From: Syntrophales bacterium
GTDB taxonomy: Bacteria > Desulfobacterota > Syntrophia > Syntrophales > UBA8958
Reading direction: 5' to 3'
Length of the DNA stretch: 14,771 nt
NCBI GenBank assembly: GCA_023231165.1
Contig: JALNVY010000035.1
Location: 1 to 14,771, forward strand
The notes under the pieces are model-generated. The model was not told the origin of the DNA. It worked only from the letters and a program-made list of their open reading frames with translations, and did not search any database. The position numbers were made by a program, and so were the translations under genes. Positions 8,521-14,771 of this stretch are shown here, piece after piece (position 1 is the stretch's first letter; every line of letters starts with the position of its first letter).

Positions 8521-9243
8521 ATGACTGACTACCTTGTGTTTCGCCTTTACGGCCCGATGGCTGCCTGGGGGGACATTGCCGTGGGAGAGTATCGTCCCAG
8601 CTTTTCCCATCCATCCAAGTCAGCCGTTATCGGGCTTCTTGCCGCAGCCTTAGGCATCCGCCGCAATGAGGAAGAACGTCAGAAAGACTTGGCTGATTCC
8701 TGCTCATACGCCGTCCGGGTGGATGCTATGGGAAGCCTGCTGCGAGATTATCACACAGTGCAGGTGCCATCCTCCGGCACCGGTCGAAATCGGAGAATTT
8801 ATCGTACAAGACGCGCCGAATTGGCGGAAACTGGACTCAACACCATCCTTTCCAGCCGCGACTACCGGTGTGATGCCGCCTACACGATGGCAATCAGTTT
8901 CAGTAGCGGCGCTCCATATAGCGCACAACAGTTTGCTTCAGCCCTGAACAGACCTGTCTTTGTGCTCTACCTTGGGCGGAAGTCCTGCCCATTGGCTTTG
9001 CCACTTTCTCCAAGAATAGTCCATGCTGAAACAGTCAAAGAAGCACTTGCAGAAGCAATGGCGGCAGATGAACTATCAATCCTGATGCAGGCTGAATCAT
9101 ACGTCGTCTATTGGGAAAGTGAAGATGGTGGATATGAGCGGGAACAGGTCATTACACGCCGTGATATGCCGCGCAGCCGCGCCCGCTGGCAGTTTACTGA
9201 ACGCAAAGAGAACCTTGCCACGGTAAGCAGAGAGGAGGATTAG
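8521..9243 (+). CDS. cas5e: Cascade subunit Cas5e (CasD)
   Basis: 240 residues (E. coli CasD 224). The N-terminus YLVFRLYGPMAAWGDIAVGEYRPS, with FSHPSKSAVIGLLAAALGI after it, is the Cas5e RAMP signature, and LRDYHTVQ near residue 75 matches the conserved segment after it. Cas5e binds the 8-nt 5' handle of the crRNA and caps the Cas7 filament near Cas8e. The start ATG follows the cas7e stop by 3 bp, with GGAG at 8511-8514 inside the end of cas7e, so translation is probably coupled. cas6e follows after 3 bp with its own AGGAGG. No disruption seen. Confidence 0.96.
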   Translation: MTDYLVFRLYGPMAAWGDIAVGEYRPSFSHPSKSAVIGLLAAALGIRRNEEERQKDLADSCSYAVRVDAMGSLLRDYHTVQVPSSGTGRNRRIYRTRRAELAETGLNTILSSRDYRCDAAYTMAISFSSGAPYSAQQFASALNRPVFVLYLGRKSCPLALPLSPRIVHAETVKEALAEAMAADELSILMQAESYVVYWESEDGGYEREQVITRRDMPRSRARWQFTERKENLATVSREED

Positions 9244-9246
9244 ACC

Positions 9247-9930
9247 ATGTATTTCACCTTGGTAAAATTGCGGGGGAGCCTGTTGCCGCATGACATTGCA
9301 GGCCTCAATGGGGGGGATAGCTATAGCTTTCATAAACTATTATGGAATCTGTTCAGTGACGGACCGGACCGGAGGCGGGATTTTCTCTACCGCTTTGAGG
9401 CGATCAAAGGATCCCCAACTTTTTACACCGTTTCCGAGCGGGAACCGGTCGATTCAGGGAACATATGGGACATCCACCCGAAGCGCTATGACCCGAAACT
9501 CAAAAAAGGCGATCTCTTGTCATTCATGGTGCGGGTCAATCCGATCAGGAGCAAACGAGACGAAAATGGCCGCCAGCAGCGCCATGATGTGGTGATGGAA
9601 GCAAAAAACAAAATCGGATTCAAAACCTTACCAGCCGACCAACGTCCCCCTGTCGCAACCCTTATACAGGACGTCGGAATTGATTGGCTTAGGGCTCGTG
9701 AAACAGAATACGGCTTCTCATTTGAAGACACAAGCGTAAGGGTTGACGGCTATTTTCAGCACAAGTTGTTCAAGGGCAAGGGTTCCCGGCCCATTACCTT
9801 CAGCACGCTGGATTTCAACGGTATACTTTCTGTCAACGATCCTGCCACGTTTGTTGAAAAATGTCTGTTTAAAGGCATCGGCCCCGCCAAAGGTTTTGGC
9901 TGTGGCCTCATGCTCGTAAAAAGGATTTAG
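9247..9930 (+). CDS. cas6e: CRISPR RNA endoribonuclease Cas6e (Cse3/CasE)
   Basis: 227 residues (E. coli CasE 199). It cuts pre-crRNA at the 3' base of each repeat hairpin and stays bound there. The segment DSYSFHKLLWNLF aligns with E. coli DLYQLHQGLWHLF, so Y26 and H29 correspond to the catalytic-site Y17 and H20. The Gly-rich C-terminal loop GIGPAKGFGCGL is conserved. The start ATG has AGGAGG at 9233-9238. This is the last Cascade gene; a 49-bp gap then leads to a gene not normally part of I-E operons, which separates it from cas1. The target hairpin is present in every repeat of the array. Confidence 0.96.
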   Translation: MYFTLVKLRGSLLPHDIAGLNGGDSYSFHKLLWNLFSDGPDRRRDFLYRFEAIKGSPTFYTVSEREPVDSGNIWDIHPKRYDPKLKKGDLLSFMVRVNPIRSKRDENGRQQRHDVVMEAKNKIGFKTLPADQRPPVATLIQDVGIDWLRARETEYGFSFEDTSVRVDGYFQHKLFKGKGSRPITFSTLDFNGILSVNDPATFVEKCLFKGIGPAKGFGCGLMLVKRI

Positions 9931-9979
9931 AAAATCTTGGAAAAAATATTAGAACAGCAAAATGTTAAGGAGGGGTATC

Positions 9980-10807
9980 ATGGAAACAAAAATCGCCCTC
10001 TTCCGAGGAAAAGGAATAAGAAAGACCATTCACAAAAATGAATGGTGGTTTTCGATTGTTGATGTGTGCGCTATTCTGACGGAAAGCGCCGATGCAGGTG
10101 CCTATTGGAGGAAATTGAAACAAAGGCTAAGAGAGGAAGGAAGTGAAGTCGTGACATTTTGTCACGGGTTGAAATTAACCGCACCGGATGGAAAGATGCG
10201 GGAAACCGATTGCGCCAACACGGAAGGCATCTTCCGCATCATCCAGTCCATCCCCTCCCCCAAGGCCGAGCCCTTCAAACGCTGGCTGGCGAAGGTCGGT
10301 TATGAGCGGGTGCAGGAAATCGAAGATCCGGAGCTGGCCACGAAGCGAACGCGGGCGATCTACAAGGCCAAAGGATACTCCGACGCCTGGATCGAGAAAC
10401 GGATGCGCGGGATCGCCGTCCGGGAAGAACTTACGGACGAATGGAAGAATCGGGATGTGAAGGAGGAGAAGGAATATGCAATCCTCACGGCGGAGATTGC
10501 CAAGGCGGCATTCGGCGTTACCCCCGGTGAACATAAGGATTTGAAGGGGCTGAAACGGGAAAACCTGCGGGACCACATGACCGACCTGGAGCTGATTTTC
10601 TCGATGCTCGGCGAGGCGGCGACTACGGAAATCACGAGGGTTGACGATGCCCAGGGATTCGATGAGAGCAAGACGGCCGCGCGGAAAGGCGGCGAGGTAG
10701 CCGGTGTAGCCCGAAAAGACCTGGAAAAGAAAACCGGCAAGCGCGTCGTCTCACCGGAAAATTATTTGGACGAACCGGAGAGCAGAAAAAGATTGGAGAG
10801 GAAATGA
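9980..10807 (+). CDS. Bro-N domain protein with DinD-like C-terminal region, embedded in the cas operon
   Basis: 275 residues. The N-terminal ~110 residues fit a Bro-N (prophage antirepressor-like) domain: an IALFRGKGIRKTIH strand region, NEWWFSIVDVCAIL near 18-31, YWRKLKQRL near 43-51 and IIQSIPSPKAEPFKRWLAKVG near 86-106. The C-terminal part (about 155-260) resembles E. coli DinD in order of features: YAIL, then LKGLKRENLRDHM, EL, TTE, a Gly-rich stretch and a final G...P. This resemblance is from memory, not a computed alignment. Bro-N proteins of this build are widespread outside CRISPR; DinD is SOS-induced and antagonises RecA filaments. The start at 9980 has AAGGAGGGG at 9967-9975; an ATG at 9962 is upstream of that site and less likely. 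The stop overlaps cas1 by ATGA, so the two are translationally coupled. The first ~200 bp are AT-richer than the rest. Role in immunity unknown. Confidence 0.85.
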   Translation: METKIALFRGKGIRKTIHKNEWWFSIVDVCAILTESADAGAYWRKLKQRLREEGSEVVTFCHGLKLTAPDGKMRETDCANTEGIFRIIQSIPSPKAEPFKRWLAKVGYERVQEIEDPELATKRTRAIYKAKGYSDAWIEKRMRGIAVREELTDEWKNRDVKEEKEYAILTAEIAKAAFGVTPGEHKDLKGLKRENLRDHMTDLELIFSMLGEAATTEITRVDDAQGFDESKTAARKGGEVAGVARKDLEKKTGKRVVSPENYLDEPESRKRLERK

Positions 10808-11727
10808 CAGAACCGATTCTTCCACCCCTGAAACCCATTCCCATCAAGGATCGAGTTTCTGTTCTTTTTATCGGGAAAGGAAATCTGGATGTTCTCGATG
10901 GGGCTTTTGTCGTTGTGGACAAGACCGGCGTTCGCACCCATATACCTGTGGGCGGTGTGGCGTGCCTCATGCTGGAGCCGGGAACGCGGGTTTCCCACAT
11001 GGCCGTCATGCTGGCGGCGCGGGTCGGATGCCTGCTCGTATGGGTAGGGGATGGCGGCGTCAGGCTTTATGCTGCCGGACAGCCGGGGGGTGCGCGGGCG
11101 GATCGACTATTGTATCAGGCTAAACTTGCTTTGGATGACACGGCGCGCCTAAAGGTTGTCCGCAAGATGTACGCCATGCGATTCAAGGAAGAGCCGCCGG
11201 AAAGGCGAAGCGTGGAGCAATTGCGCGGCATTGAAGGCGTCCGGGTGCGAAAGATGTACGAACTGCTGGCAAGGCAGTACGGGGTGACATGGAAAAGTCG
11301 CAATTATGACTATACCGAATGGGAAAGCGGCGATATCCCGAACCGCTGCCTGAGTTCGGCGACGTCCTGTCTCTATGGGATCTGCGAGGCGGCGATTCTG
11401 GCGGCGGGATACGCCCCGGCAATCGGCTTTATCCATACAGGAAAGCCGCAATCATTTGTCTACGATATCGCGGACATTTTCAAATTCGAGACAGTCGTGC
11501 CCATGGCGTTTCGCATCGCAGCCAAGAACCCGACACAACCGGAGCGGGAGGTCCGGATGGCATGTCGAGACGCTTTTCGTCAGGCCCGGGTGCTGCGTCG
11601 GATTATCCCGACGATCGAAGAAGTCTTAGCAGCGGGGGAAATGACGGCGCCAAAACCCCATGAAGAGGCGGTTGAAATGGCCATCCCAAACAAGGAGGGT
11701 ATCGGCGATGCTGGTCACCGTGGTTGA
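10804..11727 (+). CDS. cas1e: CRISPR integrase Cas1 (type I-E)
   Basis: 307 residues (E. coli 305). The metal-binding residues can be assigned by comparison with E. coli Cas1 (E141, H208, D218, D221): E144 in RGIEGVRVR, H211 in GFIHTGKP, and D221 and D224 in VYDIADI. Cas1 and Cas2 form the complex that inserts prespacers at the leader end of the array. The start ATG at 10804 overlaps the bro-like stop by 4 nt and has GGAGAGG at 10795-10801. The gene overlaps cas2e by 20 bp. It is clearly GC-rich, unlike cas3-cas6e (about 72% in a 60-bp sample from 11041), but like the upstream gene's 3' part. The C-terminal tail after the helical domain is short and non-conserved, as usual. Confidence 0.97.
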   Translation: MTEPILPPLKPIPIKDRVSVLFIGKGNLDVLDGAFVVVDKTGVRTHIPVGGVACLMLEPGTRVSHMAVMLAARVGCLLVWVGDGGVRLYAAGQPGGARADRLLYQAKLALDDTARLKVVRKMYAMRFKEEPPERRSVEQLRGIEGVRVRKMYELLARQYGVTWKSRNYDYTEWESGDIPNRCLSSATSCLYGICEAAILAAGYAPAIGFIHTGKPQSFVYDIADIFKFETVVPMAFRIAAKNPTQPEREVRMACRDAFRQARVLRRIIPTIEEVLAAGEMTAPKPHEEAVEMAIPNKEGIGDAGHRG

Positions 11728-12013
11728 AAACGCACCACCGCGCCTGAGAGGAAGACTGGCGATATGGTTGCTGGAAGTTCGGGCAGGAGTTTATGTGGGA
11801 AAGGTTTCCCGGCGCGTCCGGGAAATGATTTGGGAACAGATCGAAAAAGGAATTGAAGACGGTAATGCCATCATGGCGTGGAGCACCAACACCGAATCGG
11901 GATTTGATTTCATGACCTTGGGGGCAAACCGGCGCATTCCAGTGCAAATGGATGGCATTCAACTTGTTTCTTTCTTGCCGGAAAATGACACGCAGACTGG
12001 GCTGGAGAATTGA
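11708..12013 (+). CDS. cas2e: CRISPR adaptation protein Cas2 (type I-E)
   Basis: 101 residues, typical of unfused Cas2e. MLVTVVENAPPRLRGRLAIWLLEVRAGVYVGKVSRRVREMIW is the family N-terminal pattern (ferredoxin-like fold). The Cas2 dimer bridges two Cas1 dimers and positions the prespacer. I chose the ATG at 11708 because AAGGAGG lies at 11692-11698 inside cas1 and homology starts there; an in-frame ATG 16 codons earlier only extends into cas1. There is no C-terminal DnaQ domain, which some I-E Cas2 proteins carry; a separate DEDDh exonuclease is encoded before cas3 instead. Its stop lies 73 bp before the first repeat. Confidence 0.96.
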   Translation: MLVTVVENAPPRLRGRLAIWLLEVRAGVYVGKVSRRVREMIWEQIEKGIEDGNAIMAWSTNTESGFDFMTLGANRRIPVQMDGIQLVSFLPENDTQTGLEN

Positions 12014-12086
12014 ATTTAGGTTGCTTATTTTTGGTAGATTGCTGCTCATTGAAAATTGAATAGGAAATCATAGGGATAGAAGAAGT
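12014..12086 (+). promoter_or_regulatory. CRISPR leader
   Basis: An AT-rich stretch of 73 bp lies between the cas2e stop and the first repeat, on the side where adaptation genes and newest spacers are expected. AATTGAAT occurs at 12008-12015 (overlapping the cas2e stop) and again at 12054-12061. TTGAAA at 12049-12054 with TAGGGA at 12071-12076 could be a weak promoter, but I would not insist. I found no good IHF consensus, although IHF bending is needed in E. coli. The boundary with upstream sequence is set only by the cas2e stop. Confidence 0.65.
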
Positions 12087-14616
12087 GCGTTCCCCACAGA
12101 CGTGGGGATGAACCGACTACCCCGCCGCCCGCTGCCCTGCAGGACGAGCGTTCCCCACAGACGTGGGGATGAACCGTGAGGGCGTTCTGTCTCCCTTGGC
12201 ATATTGGGGCGTTCCCCACAGACGTGGGGATGAACCGTCGTGACTTTGTTCTTTAGATTAGCTTCTTTTGCGTTCCCCACAGACGTGGGGATGAACCGAT
12301 CATCATTCGTAAAGAATTTGTTCAAGAATAGCGTTCCCCACAGACGTGGGGATGAACCGTCACACGCACTGGCTTGACTTACATCTTGGAAGCGTTCCCC
12401 ACAGACGTGGGGATGAACCGTCTCCCCCCTGTTGATAACTCGCCCCCCGATCGCGTTCCCCACAGACGTGGGGATGAACCGAAAGTTTTGTCCCGGCGAA
12501 AGGTGCAAGAATGGCGTTCCCCACAGACGTGGGGATGAACCTGGTCTATCAGCGATGGGATCGAGACAAAAACAGCGTTCCCCACAGACGTGGGGATGAA
12601 CCGTCTCCTTTACCCGCCACGCCATGACCATTCCGGCGTTCCCCACAGACGTGGGGATGAACCGAATCAAGAAAAAGGGTCCTTCCAAACTCATCCGCGT
12701 TCCCCACAGACGTGGGGATGAACCGGGCGAATATAAAAAATGTTTATTACATGGGAAGCGTTCCCCACAGACGTGGGGATGAACCGCCTCTCTTCTATCT
12801 ATCAATTCTCCATTAATAGCGTTCCCCACAGACGTGGGGATGAACCGGTTACGTTGTCAGCCATTCAGCCATTCCTCCTGCGTTCCCCACAGACGTGGGG
12901 ATGAACCGTCCGTTGAGTCTCAGGGCGGAATGAAAAAGGCGCGTTCCCCACAGACGTGGGGATGAACCGGTGGGTCAATCATGATAAATTTACCGGCTGG
13001 AGCGTTCCCCACAGACGTGGGGATGAACCGTATCGGTATGATAATTAACGTTGTTAAAAAAGGCGTTCCCCACAGACGTGGGGATGAACCGCTGCCGTCA
13101 ACATGGAGAACTTCGCCGGGGGCGCGTTCCCCACAGACGTGGGGATGAACCGTAGATTGCGGCGAAGAAGATCACGGCCCAGCTGCGTTCCCCACAGACG
13201 TGGGGATGAACCGGCCCTTTTCCGCCCTGCCCGTTCCTGATCCGTGCGTTCCCCACAGACGTGGGGATGAACCGTATTTTGACAATGTATGCGGAGATTA
13301 TCCGCTGCGTTCCCCACAGACGTGGGGATGAACCGCATGGCGCAACTGAACGCATGATTGCGATTTGGCGTTCCCCACAGACGTGGGGATGAACCGGGCC
13401 GGGTATAGCAAGCATACGGCTCAACAAAGCGTTCCCCACAGACGTGGGGATGAACCGGCCCGCCGCGAATCCATCGGCGGCAATACCGAGCGTTCCCCAC
13501 AGACGTGGGGATGAACCGTCAAATTCGTCTGCATAGTGGGAGGCCCGTTTGCGTTCCCCACAGACGTGGGGATGAACCGCGCACATGCCTCTGATGGCCT
13601 TCTGTAATGGTGCGTTCCCCACAGACGTGGGGATGAACCGCAAACGAATTGCCTCAAGGCGCTCATTCCGATGCGTTCCCCACAGACGTGGGGATGAACC
13701 GGCTTCGCGCCGCGCCCTTGTGTCTTTGATTTCGCGTTCCCCACAGACGTGGGGATGAACCGCACGCCCAGGGTGACACCCATCGCCTTTGTGAGCGTTC
13801 CCCACAGACGTGGGGATGAACCGGTATTGCGCGCCCGGTCCTTGTCGGCCCCGAGGCGTTCCCCACAGACGTGGGGATGAACCGTTTCTGGAAAGAAGCG
13901 GCCTGCCCGTAACGGCGCGTTCCCCACAGACGTGGGGATGAACCGTGACAAAGGTGCTCAACCAGGACGGGATATGAGCGTTCCCCACAGACGTGGGGAT
14001 GAACCGCAGGGATCTCCCCGGCGCCGCCTTCCTCCATGGCGTTCCCCACAGACGTGGGGATGAACCGACGTGACTCCGGTTCTCGTATCAAGGACTGTCG
14101 CGTTCCCCACAGACGTGGGGATGAACCGCTCATGCTTGAAATCGTGTCCGCTATTCCCGGGCGTTCCCCACAGACGTGGGGATGAACCGTTCGTAAGGGG
14201 CGCCCGTCGTGATTGAGAGCAGCGTTCCCCACAGACGTGGGGATGAACCGTCATTGTTTTGGTGCCACTCAGGGCAAAGAAAGCGTTCCCCACAGACGTG
14301 GGGATGAACCGGCACCGTGCTCTATACGAGCAAGGGTTATCCAGCGTTCCCCACAGACGTGGGGATGAACCGCGACATAGCGATTTATACTCGAACATAT
14401 GCAGGCGTTCCCCACAGACGTGGGGATGAACCGGATAATTAGCTCGCGGATCGTGTTCATGTCCCGCGTTCCCCACAGACGTGGGGATGAACCGGAGGCT
14501 CCAATGTACGCAACGAATCAAACAGTGCGTTCCCCACAGACGTGGGGATGAACCAGTTTTTCTTCCCTCATAACCTCCCCCTTACTTGCGTTCCCCACAG
14601 ACGTGGGGATGAACCG
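12087..14616 (+). CRISPR. Type I-E CRISPR array: 42 repeats of 29 bp, 41 spacers of 32 bp
   Basis: Repeats start at 12087 and recur every 61 bp to 14588; I checked each start by eye, and 41 steps of 61 bp fit exactly. The repeat begins GCGTTCCCCAC, has a loop AGAC, and ends GTGGGGATGAACCG. CCCCAC and GTGGGG form the 6-bp stem cut by Cas6e, leaving an ATGAACCG 5' handle, close to ATAAACCG of E. coli. All repeats look identical except the last base of two: T in repeat 8 (12514-12542) and A in repeat 41 (14527-14555). The final repeat is not degenerate. Orientation follows from cas2e and the AT-rich leader at the left, so spacers at 12116 onward are the newest. No two spacers appear alike, and none obviously matches another part of this window. 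Targets cannot be named from the sequence alone. Confidence 0.99.
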
Positions 14617-14640
14617 ACGCATAGGAATTGCCTTTATTTT

Positions 14641-14771
14641 GTAAGCGCCTAATTAACCGCATCTTCACAGCAACTCAGAATTATGTCAAGGATTTCTCCA
14701 AAAGATTTGAGGAGGAATACGATGACACAATGGCAGGCGAACAGGGCTGAAAAGAGGAGCTACTGGGCTGA
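14641..14771 (+). mobile_element. Left end of a putative IS66-family insertion sequence
   Basis: From 14641 the sequence begins GTAAGCGCC; IS66-family terminal inverted repeats typically begin GTAA. A small ORF with a strong ribosome site starts 81 bp further in, matching the layout of IS66 elements, which open with the accessory gene tnpA. The eight bases just before it (14633-14640, TTTATTTT) could be one copy of the 8-bp target duplication typical of the family. Only the left end is in the window, so the right inverted repeat, the second duplication copy and the transposase cannot be checked. The 24-bp trailer at 14617-14640 separates it from the last repeat. Confidence 0.5.
14722..14771 (+). 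CDS. Start of an ORF, possibly IS66 accessory protein TnpA; runs off the window
   Basis: ATG at 14722 follows GAGGAGG (14709-14715) at a suitable distance. The 16 visible residues, MTQWQANRAEKRSYWA, are rich in Arg, Lys and Trp. The RSYWA ending recalls the N-terminus of IS66 TnpA (OrfA) proteins, where a similar aromatic motif precedes a helix-turn-helix. Sixteen residues cannot prove a family; the call rests mostly on position behind a GTAAGCGCC end. It could be another small DNA-binding ORF. Confidence 0.45.
   Translation, partial: MTQWQANRAEKRSYWA

Noticed and set aside
9953..9966. AACA-N6-TGTT before the bro-like gene as an SOS (LexA) box
   Set aside because: Arms are only four bases and do not match the E. 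coli (CTGT-N8-ACAG) or Gram-positive (GAAC-N4-GTTC) LexA consensus, and the AT-rich context makes chance likely.
12014..12086. IHF-binding site in the leader
   Set aside because: Scanning both strands for WATCAANNNNTTR gave no good match.
12068..14521. Long minus-strand open frames across the array giving repeated peptides such as VHPHVCGER, GSSPRLWGT and RFIPTSVGN
   Set aside because: They are translations of the repeat in three frames, since a 61-bp unit shifts frame each step. This is a known annotation artefact of such arrays; no ribosome site or independent protein similarity supports them.

Overview
The window carries a complete type I-E CRISPR-Cas locus on the + strand. It lies between the 3' part of a ParB-family gene and what looks like the left end of an IS66-family insertion sequence. 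Protein families, Shine-Dalgarno sites and mixed GC suggest a Gram-negative bacterium. A Desulfobacterota (Deltaproteobacteria) relative is my best guess, but no rRNA or taxon marker is present to settle it.

Layout. 1-732: ParB/Spo0J-like protein, 5' end outside the window. 733-919: intergenic region with a probable terminator, an AT-rich stretch and a perfect 15-bp palindrome. 920-2445: two accessory genes, a WYL-domain regulator and a stand-alone DEDDh 3'-5' exonuclease. 2442-5216: cas3. 5223-9930: the five Cascade genes cas8e, cse2, cas7e, cas5e and cas6e. 9980-10807: a Bro-N/DinD-like gene. 10804-12013: cas1e and cas2e. 12014-12086: leader. 12087-14616: CRISPR array with 42 repeats of 29 bp and 41 spacers of exactly 32 bp. 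14617-14640: short trailer. 14641-14771: putative IS66-like end with the first 16 codons of a small ORF.

The standard parts are complete. Cas1-Cas2 would acquire spacers, Cas6e would cut the pre-crRNA at the repeat hairpin, Cascade (Cas8e, Cse2, Cas7e, Cas5e, Cas6e) would find targets, and Cas3 would degrade them. Diagnostic residues are visible in Cas1, Cas3 and Cas6e, so the system looks functional.

The unusual parts are three accessory genes tied in by translational overlaps. The WYL regulator ends in a GTGA overlap with the exonuclease, and the exonuclease ends in a GTGA overlap with cas3. The Bro-N/DinD-like gene ends in an ATGA overlap with cas1. A DnaQ-type exonuclease is known as a Cas2 fusion in some type I-E systems, where such nucleases trim prespacers; here it is a separate gene at the opposite end of the locus. 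The DinD-like C-terminus suggests a possible link between SOS/RecA status and adaptation. GC content is low across cas3-cas6e and high in the regulator and in the bro/cas1/cas2 block, so the locus may be a mosaic. All functional roles for the accessory genes are inferences.
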